Below are positions 40,635 to 52,371 of a stretch of 64,000 bases of DNA, one piece after another. The DNA lies in the NCBI GenBank assembly GCA_009829735.1, contig CM020618.1:5206882-5270881 (forward strand). The letters run 5' to 3'. The translations under genes and the position numbers were made by a program. The notes under the pieces were generated by a model. The model was given only the letters and a program-made list of their open reading frames with translations, had not been told where the DNA came from and did not search any database. Source of the stretch: Pyropia yezoensis (taxonomy: Eukaryota > Rhodophyta > Bangiophyceae > Bangiales > Bangiaceae). Numbering within the stretch: position 1 is the stretch's first letter; each line of letters begins with the position of its first letter.

Positions 40635-43324
40635 CTATATGGAGGACCGGGGAGCGTCCAGAGCGGGGCCGGGGGGGGGGGGGTTGCTCGGCGCGCCGCC
40701 CGCCCCCAGCAGCGGCTCTGACACCGCCGCCGCCACCGCCCGCCGCCCGCCGTCACACTGGCGGCGGCGGCCAGCGGCGGCCACCTACGGCGGGCGGCCA
40801 CCCCACCGGGGGTGGTCAGACGCGGGGTGTGGCCGCCACACGGAGGCGGCCGGCCTTGGCCGCTGGGGGTGGGGGCGGCGGGCGGCGGGGCGTCCCGCAC
40901 CACCCACCCCCCCCCCCCCCGCCCGGCGCCAGCGGCCGCCGCGCGCACCACCACCACCGCCGTCCCCGCCGCGGTAGCGGCGTCAGGCAAAAGAAAACGG
41001 GGTCTCGCACGCGGCAGAGAGGGCGGGGGGGGGGGGGTGCGTGGGTGGCGGGGGGGGGATGGCGGACGGGGTGTGGGGGGGGGGGGCAGCAGAGCGGGCG
41101 TCGCCGCCAAACGGGCCACGGCGCCGCCGCGGTGGCGGCCACCGAGGCCATGGAGTAAGACCGAGGCAGCACCCCCCCCCCCCCACCCGCCCGTCCCCCC
41201 CCCCGCCCACCGGCGTGCCCACCGGCACGCGCGCCGCGCGACGCCGGCCGTCGGCGGCGGCGGCAGCGGCGCGGCACCCGCCGTCGACGCGGGGGAGACG
41301 GGCGAGGGGGGGAGGCGGGCACTGTCAGGGGGGGGGCTGCCAGTCTGGCCGTCGGTCGGCCCACGGCGAGGTCGGCGCCCCCTCCCCACCCCCCCCCCCC
41401 CCCTTTCCCCCCCCCCCCCCCCGCGGGCCGGGGGGGGGGGTGGGGAGAGGGGCGGGGGGGGGGGTTTGGGAGGGCGCGGCATCCCCCGCAGGCATGGGCG
41501 CATGCGCCGTGGCCGCGACGGGGACGGGCGCCGCCGCCGCCGCCGCCCGCGCGACGGCGGCGGCTGCCGGGAGGGGGGCCACCCGCATACCCACCCTGCC
41601 CCCGCCGGGCCGCGGGGCGTCGTCGTGCCGCCGTGGCGCGCCGGCCAACGCGGGGCGGTCGGGCGTCCACCCGACTGCCCGCCGCCGGCGGTGGCGGCGA
41701 CAGCGGTGGCCGCGGCGGCGGCGGCGACAGCGGCGGCAGGGAACACCGTGGGGCGGGCGGCGGCGGGCGGCGGGCGGCGACGGGCACGGCGGCGGCGGGT
41801 GGCGGCGGGGCGACGGTGGCGGGGCGACCGACGGCCGACAGCGCCAGTGGGATCCTGCTTGGGGGGCGGCCGGGCGGGCGGTGGCGGCCGAGGCGGGCAG
41901 GGGCGACGCTGCGGGCGGGCGGAAACAGCGAGACAGCAGCCGGCGAGGGCGGAGACGGGGGCCGCGGATAGGGGGGGTGGGCGGGTGTGGGGGGGGGGGC
42001 AACGACGCGGAGCGGCAGGGCGCGGCGGCACAGCCCCGTACCTGGAGGCCAGCACGCCCGCAGCGCCAGCGGCGGGGTACCTACCGCGGTGGGGTCCGCC
42101 GGCTGCGCGACGGCCGCCGCGCGGGGCGGCAGCGGCGGGAACGCGTCCGCCGCCGCCCCCCCCCTGTCCCCAACCCCACCGCTCGGCCGCAACGGACAAA
42201 AACGGTGCTGCTGGCGGCGGCACCCCGCGGGCGGCCGCGACGGCGAGCGACACGCGGGGGACCGTGCCGCGGCGGGGGAGGGGGGGGGGGCGGGCACTGG
42301 CAAAGGGGGGATTGGCCGTGGGGCGGCCCGCCGCCCGGCAGCACCCCGCGCACCGTGCCGGGGGGGTGCGGCCAGCGCTGGGCGGCGGCCGACGGCCGTG
42401 GCGGTGGCAAGGCGAGTCGCCGACGAGTGGGGAGGGGCGGGGGTGGGGGGGTGGGGGGGGTGGGGGGAGGGGACAGCGAGTGCCACCGCACCACGCGCTG
42501 CCCAGAGAGCATGGACGGCGGTGGCAGGGAAGAGGGTGGAAGGCGGGGCGCCGGGGCTGGGCGGACGCCGCGCCAAGCGTCGACCGTGGCGGTGCTGCCG
42601 CCGCGACCGCTGCCGCCGCCGCTGCCGTGCGAGTCACCCCCCGCCCCAGCCGCCGCCGCCGCCGCCGCCGGCGTAACGGGTGCGGCAGGGACCCACACGG
42701 GGGCGGCGCCACCCGCCGCCGCCACCGACACAACCGCCGCCGCCGCCGCCGCCGCCGCCCGCGGGCGTCACCGCTGCCGTCACCGCCGCGGCGCCGCCGT
42801 CTCATCCGCGGGGCACGACCCTCCCCCCCCCGGCAATGGTGGAGGGCGTCGGCGGGTGGGACGGGCGCGCTGAGGGGGTGGGAGGCGGGGACGTCTGGCG
42901 GTTTGGGCGCGGCAGCGCCCTGGGCCCCTCTGGGGTCTCCGTCCCCCCCCCACTCAAAAGGAGTGCAGCCCTCCCCCCTCCACCATGAGCGGGCCCCTCC
43001 CATGCTGTTCCCCCCCCCCCCCCGGGGTGTGTCTTTCCGTTCTTCCAATGATTGCATCCCACACCGTACGCCCCGCCCTTCCCGCCGTCGCCCACTTCCC
43101 ACGCCACCGCGACGCCCCCTTCCCTGCAGGCCCCAACAACCCACACGCAGAAGAAAGGGGCAGACGAGCAGTGCTAGACGCCCGCAAGCACGGAGCACAA
43201 AAAACACCAACGCTAGCGGATGCCCCCCTTCATCCGCCCGCGCCCCTCCCACCCCCCCCCGCCCTCCCCCTCCCCCCCCCCCGCCCCCCCACGCCCACCC
43301 CCCCATCCGTGGCTCGAGGGCGCC
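40635..43324. other. Low-complexity GC-rich region, no confident gene
   Basis: Dense G/C homopolymers (for example 41393-41452) and CCG/GGC triplets. A plus frame is open for 1249 codons and several minus frames for 200-960, all Arg/Pro/Gly-rich. Natural-looking minus-strand phrases (for example VGMRVAPLPAAAAVARAAAA near 41530-41595) hop between frames, so a disrupted minus-strand gene is possible but not demonstrable. Confidence 0.45.
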
Positions 43325-43675
43325 TCAAAAGATGGCCAACAGCATCCAGGGCACAAGCACCAAGAACTCGAGCGAGTTGGTGCGCCCCACAATCCGGCGG
43401 AGCGTCTCGGCAATCTGGGCGCTGGTGAGGAGGGGCTCCCCCCCCCCACGGGCGCCCTCAAAGAGGGCGGGCACCCACGCAAACTGCGCCACGGGGCCGG
43501 GGTGGCCGGGCGCGACGACCCACACAATGACCACCGCCAGCGCCTCGAGGACGACCAGCCGGACCAGGATGTTGGACGAGACGCGGGAGAGGAGCGTCGG
43601 CGGCGGCTCGTCGTCGTTGCCGCCGTCGGGTGGGCCCTTGCCGCCACCGCCAGGGGGGGGGGTGCTTACCATCAT
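43325..43675 (-). CDS. Small two-helix membrane protein, unknown family
   Basis: 116 residues from the ATG at 43675 (MMVSTPPPGGGG). The Gly/Pro/Asp-rich start is followed by LLSRVSSNILVRLVVLEALA leading into a membrane helix (about 36-56, ending VVIVWVVAPG), a short loop with AQFAWVPALFEGA, an amphipathic helix (SAQIAETLRRIVGRTN), and a second helix SLEFLVLVPWMLLAIF at the very C-terminus. The frame is open far upstream (to 44374), but that part is Pro/Ser-rich shadow. Small tail-anchored or hairpin proteins of this shape occur as subunits of ER or organelle complexes; I cannot assign this one. Confidence 0.55.
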   Translation of the reverse strand: MMVSTPPPGGGGKGPPDGGNDDEPPPTLLSRVSSNILVRLVVLEALAVVIVWVVAPGHPGPVAQFAWVPALFEGARGGGEPLLTSAQIAETLRRIVGRTNSLEFLVLVPWMLLAIF

Positions 43676-45760
43676 ACGGGGAGGGAGGGGGGTGGGGGGG
43701 GGGGGGGGGGACCTGTCTGACGACCATGGGGGGGGGGCCCGCCCAGCCGCCCCACCCGGAGCTGGCGGCGCGCAAAGGGCGTCCCCGTCGGTGCCGCGGC
43801 AGACCGAGCAGCCGCTGCCGCTGCCCGCCGGTGGGGTGGCGCCGCCGCCAACGGGCAGCCGGCGGAGCAGAGGAAGGCCAGGTGCGGACACGGGGGCGGG
43901 CGCAGGGCGGTACGTCGGCGTGGTCCCAGGGACGCGGCGCCCATGGACGCCATGTTGCGGACCACCAGCCTTGATCAGCAGCGCGGGAAGCGATGGCGGC
44001 GAGCAGCGCAGGGACAGCAGACAGCCGGCGGGACCGCAAGACAGAGCGAGTGGGGGCGGGGGGGGGGACAGGTTGGACGCCACGGAAAGGCGGCCGCACG
44101 AGCCCTCACCGTCAATGGCGACGGGGCAGCGACGGCCCGTGGGGCGGAGCGGTAGCGGCAGTGACGCGGGGTGGCGGGAAGAAGCAGGGGCCAAGCGGCA
44201 AGCGGAGGGTCGGAGGGAGCGGCAACGTGGGGCGGGGGACCCGTGGCCGGCGGAGGTGGGGCGCGGCGGTAGCCCTCGGGCAGCGGGCAGCCGCGGGGAA
44301 GAGAGACGGGGGCAGGCGCGGTGGGGGTCGAGGGGGGAAGGAGCCGTGACGACGACGCGGATCCGGTGGCACAAGGGGGGGCGAACGGGACTGGCGGCCG
44401 CGGCGGCGCCGTGGAGGGCGCAGGCGGGCGGGCGGCCAAGTCGCTGCGGAAGGCAGCCGTCGGGGCGCCCGGGCCGTGCAAGCCTCGGCTATCCAGAAAT
44501 GTACGCGGGGGGCGATGCGGGTACGAATAGGATGCAGCTCCTGTGGGGAGATATTTGTTGACGGGGCATGTGACCCGGCAGTGGCTCCAGATCGCAGAGA
44601 TCTGGTGGGGAGCGCGGCACGCTCCCTCGTGCGGGCATCAGTACAGAAACGCGATTGGAAAGTACAAAAGTGTGTTCATCCCTTCTTGTTAGCGAAGCTA
44701 CTATACGAGATGGACACCCTTAACGTCGATTCGTGGCTCACAGTCGCCCTCAGCTTGACGTCAATAGGGGCGCTGATTGGTCAATTGGAGGGTCGGGCAC
44801 GGGAAGCTTGAATAGCTCTGAGCCGCACGTTCTCCGGCGCTGCGACATGATTGGACGGCGAATAGACGGCGAACGTCGTTCGAAGTTTGCCGTTCACCAA
44901 GCAAGTACTTGCAATTTCCTCGGTCTTTCTTGAAAAGTACTGTTGCTGGAGCACGCACATCCGCGTATGTGGAATCTTGGTGTGGCGAGGCGCGGCAGCC
45001 TCATGTGGAATCTCGGCATGGCTCCCCGCGCGAGCACCACGTTCTGAGGCCGCCCCCACCGGTCCCAACGCGGCGGGGCCCCCCTCCTCGCACAGTTTGG
45101 GCGCAGGCATGTTCCACGCCCGTGGGCCCACGGGAGGGCGCCCGCGGCCCCCTCTGCGCCGGAGTGCCAGGGCTGGTCCCCCCCCCTCCCACAACTCGGG
45201 CAGAGCCAGGGTGCTGGTGCTCCGGACGCCCCTCCTTGAGTGTTCTGCGGCCCCTCTTGCCGAGCGCTCCCTCGCACCTCTGTGCACTTGTGCACATGCG
45301 GTGCCGCGCAGCACGCGGCGTGGGTTGGCGCCGTTTGTGTCATGTACCCACACCATCCCCCCCGCAGTCCTTCACCACCACCCCCCGCAGCCCATCACCT
45401 CCCTCAGCCGCGGACCTTTCGCTTGTGGCGTCTGCCTCCCTTTTCTTCACCCTGGGCGTCGGGGGTGTGGATGGGCGGATGGGTGAGGACGAGGTTGAGG
45501 AGGGTGGCATGGGCGAGGAGGCTGTCCCATCGACGCTTCCGGCGTCCTCCACTGACGTATCGTCCTGCCGCCTCTGAGGTGGTCATGTGCGGGTGTTGTG
45601 CTTTGATTGCTTTTATTTGAGGGTTTATGCATGATCGAGAGCGGGGAATAAACGTGCGCGCGCGTGTCGATAAATAGTAGGACTACGCACTGGGGGGGCA
45701 AGGACCGTCCGCGAGAGGGAAGAGATGCCTCTAGTCGTATGGGCGCCGGCCACGGCGGCC
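43676..45760. other. Intergenic, no confident gene
   Basis: GC-rich until about 44470, then more balanced DNA to 45000 with short ORFs lacking domains (for example 44476-44811). An AATAAA at about 45647-45652 on the plus strand has no supported gene in front of it. Confidence 0.35.
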
Positions 45761-46480
45761 GCGACGCCCAGCGACGACGTCAGTATCGATGCCGACGCGC
45801 AGCGGAGGGAGGTGAGCGTCACGGACAAGGTGAGAGCCGCCGGCGGTGGCAGCAGAGGGAGGCGAGGGCGACGGGGGAGAAACGCCGCACGAGCGGTGGT
45901 GACCGAGGGAGGCGGACGCGACAAAGGAGACGCGCAGGAACAATGAAGGCGGCCGAGGGAGGGGGAGGCCACAGAAGAGGCGGGTGGCAGCAATGATGGC
46001 GGCCCGGGGGAGAGGGCAGCGACGGAGGAGGCACGCGGCACCGACGATGACGACCGAGGGAGGGGGCGACGACGGAGGAGGCGGGCGGCACCAACAGTGA
46101 CGGCCGACGGAGGGGGGCAGCGACGGGAGAGGCGGGCGGCACCGACGATGATGGCCGAGGGCGGGGGGAGCGACGGGGGAGGCCGGCTGCACCAACGGTG
46201 ACGGCCGAGGGAGAGACCTGCGACGGGGGACGCGGGCGACACCAACGGTGACGGCCGAGGGAGAGGGCAGTGACGGGGGGGACGGGCCCCACCAGGGGTG
46301 ACGGCAGGGACAGGCGCCAGCGACAGTGGTGGCGGGGGGCACCGACGGTGGCGGCGCATGGAAGCAGCCGCGAGCGAGGCGGGCGGCGCCAACAGTGGCG
46401 GACAAGGGCGCCGGCCGCGACGAGAAAGGCGCGCGGCACAGACGGTGGCGGCGGGGCGTCGTCGCGGCGAGGGCGGATGA
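45761..46480. repeat. Minisatellite, about 14 degenerate units of 50 bp
   Basis: Units recur at 50-bp intervals with a shared core such as GGCACCAACGGTGACGGCC followed by GAGGGAG and a GACGGGGGAGGCGGGC-like end. Central copies (about 46000-46300) are the most alike; the outer ones decay. Because 50 is not a multiple of three, all frames stay open by composition, which explains the long minus-strand ORFs here. Confidence 0.85.
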
Positions 46481-47004
46481 GGCCGGCGGCGCAGGTCATG
46501 GACACAATCGGTAGGAATACACGTGGCCGCTAATTACATGTATTTAGAGCGGGCTGTTCCCGCAGGCTCACTACTGCCAATTTTTATCCTCGAATACTGG
46601 ATGTATTTTGGCGCTCCTCTGAAAAAGCTTCGCTCTCAGCCCCCTTTGCGCCGTGCTGGGGGCTATATTGATAATTCTTTGTGGCTGTCCTTTGTTGCCG
46701 GTTTTCGCGTTGAGAATGGAATAGTTTGGCGGCGGTCCGACTGTGTTGGGGTTGGATCCGTTGGTGCGTCGTCCACAGCCGCGTCTCGTTCGCCGTGGGT
46801 TGCTCGGCCCCCGCCGCGCGGCGACGGCCGCCTGCTCATCCAAACTCCGACCGCTTCCGCCCCACCCACTGTCCCCTATTCCTCTACTGACCGGTGTCCC
46901 CCTACTGCATTCCCACCTCTTCTTCCCCAGCTTTGCCATCCGGGAGGTCCTGTTTCTTTCCTCGTCCTTTCTCCCCCCCCCGGTGCTTTTCGCCAGTCAC
47001 CACC

Positions 47005-47598
47005 ATGCTGTCCGCCATTGGACGGCGGGCGGGCCACCACCCCCCGCCGTCCGCCCTCCCCCTGGCGCGTCGGCGGGCGACAACGCGCCCCCCCCCATCG
47101 TCAGGCACGCCCCCCTCCCCCCCCCCCCCCCCCCCCCCCTCACCCCCACTCACCGGGCCATCATGGCCGCCGCGGCGCGGCAGTCCCCCCACGCGGCCAT
47201 CCCCCCCCTGCTGCGGCTGCTCCGCCGGTCGGGCGGCGCGCCCCTCCCCTCCCCCGTCCTCGCTGCGGTTGCCGCGCTAGCTGCCTCCATCCCCGACGGG
47301 GACGCGGCGCTGGCCGCCGCCCGCGCGGGCGGCGGCTGGGAGGCTGCCGCGTCGGCCGTGACGGCGCTGTGCCGGCAAGGCCGCGCTGCCGACGCGGCGG
47401 CCGTCCTGGGCGGCATGGGGTGGGTGGACCTCCGCCTGGCCGCCGCCGTCCGCCGCGGGGGGGGGGGGGGGGGGTGGCTGGGGAACGCCTCGACGCGGTC
47501 CTCCGGCGGGCGCGCGCGGCGGGCCGGCTGAGCGTGTACAAGCAGCTGGCGGTGGGGGGGGAGGGGGCGGCGGGGCCCGAGGCAGACACCGCCCCTGG

Positions 47599-47630
<32 letters not shown>

Positions 47631-49932
47631 GCGGGGAGATGGCCCGGCGGCTGGAGCGGCGGCTGGTACGTGCCGGCCGCCGCGGCGGCCTAGACGCGGT
47701 GAGGCGGGTGTGGGTGGAAGCGCAGGAGGCGGGGGTGGCGACAGACGTGGGCGTCGTCTGTGCGGCGGTTGGCGGCATGGTGCGCTGCGGGGGGTGGGGG
47801 GTGGCCGAGGCGGTGGACATCCTGGGCGCCTGGTGGGCGGCCGTCGACACACGGCGTGTGGGCGTCAGCCCCGAGTACTATGACGACGACGCGTACCTGC
47901 CGCTGGGGGGGGTTCGCAACGGGGGGGATGACGAGGCAGAGGAGGGGAGCGACGCGCGGTGCGCGGGGGACGGGGATGTAGCGGGCCAGGGAGCGTGGGC
48001 TCCCACCCCCCCGCGCGCACGGGGCGACGACCCCCCCCCCTTGACGCCCTCGCAGGTGAGGTCGCTGCTTGCCACCACCACTTCCACCCTGACCGCCACC
48101 ACCTCCTCCCCCGCCGTGTCGGCGGCGTCGGCGCTCGCCCTCCACGCCGCCGCTGGCCGTGCGTTAGGCCGCACGACTGGCTGGCGGCGGTCCCCGTTGC
48201 TGGCCACCACCCACCTGCGACTGCTGTACCGGCTGCCCCCCGCCAGTCGGCCGTCGCTGGCCCAGCTGGAACGTCTTTCCGCCCACGTGCGGTGCTGTGT
48301 GTCGCAGCTGGACGAGCAGCTGCTCTCCCTATTGGCGGCGCTTGCGCTGCGGGCGCGACCTGCTGCTCGGGATGGCCTCGAGAGGGGGGGGGGGGGGGGG
48401 CGGACGCCGTAGATGATGATGATGATGAGGCGGTGGCGGCTCATCGCGACCGTCGCTGGGCGGCCGTCGCGGATCTGGTTCGCCTTGCCGACGATGCGGG
48501 CGTGGCGCTTGGTGCGGACTTTTATGCCGCTCTGACCGCGGCCGTTGCGGCGGGCGACGTTGCCACCACCGGCCGGGTGTTGGACCTGTGGGAGGCCCGG
48601 GAGGGGACGCTCGCGGGCGCGCCGGTGGGGGTGCTGGCCACCGCCATGGGGCGGGCAGCGGTGGTGCCGCCGCCGGGGTGGTCAGCCGGCGGCGGGGGAG
48701 GGGCCACCGACCAGGGCAGCCTCGACGCCGACGAGGCCGCCGCCGCTGGCGACTACGCCGCGTACGCCGGGGACGGCGGCGGGGGGCGCTCAGGCAATAG
48801 CGGCGACCGCAGCAGCGGCGGCAGCGGTAGCGGCCGTGCGCGGCGTGGGTGGCTCCCTGCCCCGTGGCGCCCTGCCCCTGCTACTGCTGCCGCGGCGGCA
48901 GCCACGCTGGACCGCCTCCTCACCGCGGCGCCCTCGCCACTCCCCCCTGCGCTGGCCCTTGCCGCCGCCCGCTGCCACGCATCCGTTGGTGCCATTGACG
49001 CGGCAGCGGCTGGCGTGGTGTCGGCGGCGGCGGCCGTGCCCGCTGCCGCTCCCGCCTTTGCTCCCACCGGTGCCCCGCGTGGCGCCACCGTCCTGCGCCA
49101 CGAGGACCTTGTCGCCGGCGCGGCCGCGGCGCTGGCGGCGGCCACGCCGCCGGCCGCCCCCACCGCCGCCTGGGCGCCTGCGCTGACCGCCCTGGGCGAC
49201 GCAGACGCCCTGACGCCGGCGGTGTTGACTGCTGCCCTCCGGGCGGTGGGGCGGCTCGGCACCGACGCTGGCGCTGAGGTGGCGGTCACCGTCACGGCCG
49301 CCGCCACCGCCGTGGCTGCCGCAGACGGCCGCCGCGTCGCCACTGCGGCCGCCACGGCGGCGGCGGCGCCCAGCGGTGGCGGCCGTGGCGCTGGTGGCTA
49401 CCGCGGGCGGGCCGGCCTTGCGCCGACTGTGCCAGAGGCGCTGCCCCCCCCCCTCGGGCCTGCCGGCCTGTGCGCGCTGCTGGCGCTCGTCGGCGCCTTC
49501 CCGTCTGTGTGGCCTGCCGCGCGGCCGCTGGCTGCCGCAACCGCCGCCCGTGGCGGCGGCAGCGGTCGCGCGCGTGCTCACGGCGAGGCGGTTGTGGCAG
49601 GTCTCCGCTGGGGGGGGGGCGCCGATGACGTGGCGGTGGATGTGGAGGACGTCCTTGGCTGTCGGCCGCTGCAACAACGGGGGGGCGTGGGGGACGGGGG
49701 GGACGGCGGGTGGGGCGGGGGACAAGGCCCAGCGCAACCCGCCGCCGACTGGGCGGGGGACGCCGCGTCGGCGGCCGCCAACGCAACCGCCGCTGCCAGT
49801 GGCGCTGGCCCTGGTCGGGGGGGCGCCGCCGCGACCGAGGGCGGGCGGGGGTGGTGGCACCGCAAGGTGGGGGGTGCCACCGCGTTGCGGGGAGGGGAGG
49901 AGGGCGGCGTCGGCCTCGCGGCGGTGGTGTGA
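47005..49932 (+). CDS. PPR-like helical-repeat protein, with apparent frameshifts
   Basis: Starts at an ATG in CACCACCATGC context: MLSAIGRRAG, an organelle-targeting-like N-terminus. The reading needs a frame change at three homopolymers: 23 C at 47117-47139 (into AAARQSPHAAIPPLLRLLRR), 18 G at 47457-47474, and 17 G at 48384-48400. All three shifts are in the same direction, as if one base were missing at each. Between them are helical pairs of PPR type: RLVRAGRRGGLDAVRRVWVE, then AGVATDVGVVCAAVGGMVRC, and later DLVRLADDAGVALGADFYAA, then LTAAVAAGDVATTGRVLDLW. The remainder is Ala-rich helices with Gly linkers. PPR proteins bind organellar RNAs and act in their processing or translation. The repeats are divergent, so another alpha-solenoid family is possible. 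Confidence 0.6.
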
Positions 49933-52371
49933 GCCGGGGCGCGCCGGCCCGCTGGGGTGTGATGGATGGCGGCTTGGGCGGTGGGGTCCCCTGTCCGCCC
50001 GACGGTGCTGGGGGGAGGCACGACGTACACTTGAGGGCGGCCCTCTTGCAGGGCTCCAGCTGGCGGCGATGCCCCAGTTTATGTTTTTCTTCACTCGACG
50101 CGGCGCGTGGTTCCCGCCCCCTACTTATCACCTCAGCGCACACGGGGACAGTTTGCCTCGCCGCTGCTGGAGACCGCGTCGTGGTATCTATGGGGGGGGC
50201 ACGTTGTAACGGCTTGTCGACGGCAGCGATCGGCCAACGGACAAGCGAGCCGGTACCGCAGCTTGGAGCTTGCTTGTTTGGAAGCCTCGGGGTCGGTCCC
50301 GCTGTACAGTACAGTGACACAGTACATGCATATCGCGGTCCTCACAACAGGTCGTCCTTGGAGCGCAGCACGTAACAGTAATTAACAGGATCGATAGTGC
50401 ACTGACATGCCACGCTATCCTTGTAGCGTCGACGATGCGGCCGTTGGGGAATGAGGTCCTCGCGCCTGCCAAAGAGGCGGATAGCTACTAGCTACAGATC
50501 ACTGCCAGGCCAGGTGCAGCACCGTATTTCCTCGACCACGCCCGCTCCCCCGCATGGGCAGCTGGATTCGCCAGCCTCCCACCGGGCTTTTCTGCGAAGC
50601 CGGCCTCTCACGTGGTGATGCGAGCCTGCTTACACAAAAAAGAAGCTCTGTATATACATGCACGCCGCGTCCTTGCCATGGCGAGACCGGGTCGCCGCCG
50701 CGAGCCGCCGGCCGACCGTCCCTCCCGTGCTTGGCGCTGGCGATGAGCAATATCACTTTTCTGGTGGCGGAAAGCCACAGATCCAAAGCGTGCAAAGAAC
50801 ACCCGCGCGCACCGCAACCGCAGACACTTCAGTGTCCAGTTTGGGGAGAGACTCAAACAGCACGTGCAGCAACGTCGACCGCAAGTCAGCTGCCGACCCA
50901 ACCGCATGGAAGGTGCTGCACAAGCGCCAGGGATCGATTTCCACGACCGCCAGGGACCGCGAGCACGTGACACCCATGTGAGGCAGCCACCTGCAGAGTG
51001 GTCCTCGTTCCTCGCCAATGCGGCCAGAGGCGCCTCGATCCTTGAGTCCCCTCCAACCGCCTCCCGCTCGTGACTGCGCGAACCGACTCCAGCCGCCTAG
51101 CCAGGTCCATGGGTCCTCGTCGTGTGGCTGGGACGAGCCACACCCTCGCAAGGCCCACTGCAGGCCGGGTGATCACCCACAATTTGAATCCCCCCCCTCT
51201 ACCCGCCCGACACCGTGGCAGTAGCGCTGGCGCCGAATATGAGTCCTCTCGGTGGAAGGCAAGGGCATGCCCCCTAAATAGCAGCGGTGAGCAGTTTCTA
51301 GTTTCGGCCGTTCGGTGTCCCCACTGTTCTCTGGCGGGGTCGTCCTCACACGTCGTTTGTCGATCAGCTCCGACGTGTAAATAAATATCACCCTCACCCT
51401 CCCTCAGAGGTGTCAGGAGTCGACGAGTCACGGTTGTGTGCTCAAGCCAATCACCACCCTATGCGTGACGACACGGCTGGGCTTTCGATCCATGGCACCG
51501 TGAGTAGGAGATGCGGAGACCAGGGTAGATAGTTTCATACTTGTGAGGTCATCGCACAGACCCTTCTCCGAGTGGTGCCTCCTCGTCCTGCCCTGCACCA
51601 GACTGGCCGTTGCCAAGTGGCACTAACGGGCAGTTGGTCCAGTTGCTACGTTTTGCATTCCTTGCGGGGAAACCCTGCACAGCTTGAGGGGGGGACAGCA
51701 GGTTAGTTCTGTGGGGGGCCTGTCCTCCCCACCAGCGCAGAAACTCGAGCCTGCCCCATACAGCCTTTCCCGTGCTGCCTTTCCCGTGCTCTCGCGTCCG
51801 TAACCGGCCAGGCATGACTGCTGCTGCGTCCTATGTACTCCCGTCCTCGCACCCGCGTTTGCGTCGCCGAGCCACCTTGCGCGTGGGGAGGGCTTTGCCA
51901 GTGACTGCGCCACCCCCCCCCCCCCCCCCCCCCAATCCCTTCAGCCATCCCCCCCCCCACCCCCCCCGCCAGCCACCCCTCCCCTACCATCCCCCCTGGC
52001 CCCCTCCCCCGCCAGCTGCCCCCGGTCAGCCACCAACCCGTCTCCCCGGCAGCCCCCCACCAGCGGACGGCGACCTCGAGTCGACGGCGGATCACCCGCT
52101 GGGCCGGCGCGGCACGCCGCCGTGGCCACCGCGACCTAGCGCGTGGCGGCGTAAGCAGAACCCGGCGGTGAAAACGGCGGGCCAGCCGGGTCGGCCGTGG
52201 CATAAGAGCTGTGGTTGCGTTCGTCTTGCCCAACCGCCATTGCGCAGGCATCTCTGACTGCCAGATAGCATCGCCGCTCCACGTCACCGGCGCTCTCACC
52301 CGTCCCTCCCCAAAGAACCACCGCAGACCAACGCCCTCACCCCCCCCCCCACAACACGACCCCCCGCCATC
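49933..52371. other. Intergenic, no confident gene
   Basis: Moderate-GC DNA with many short ORFs of no recognisable family. Includes TGTACAGTACAGTG near 50302, a C run at 51913-51932, and a C-rich leader before the CHRD gene. Confidence 0.35.

Noticed and set aside
40812..44561. 1249-codon plus-strand ORF
   Set aside because: Arg/Gly/Pro-rich reading of low-complexity GC-rich DNA, and it overlaps antisense the better-supported membrane protein at 43325-43675. Long open frames arise by composition here.
45625..46392. 255-codon minus ORF in the minisatellite
   Set aside because: Open only because the 50-bp repeat lacks stops in that frame; the frame rotates from unit to unit.
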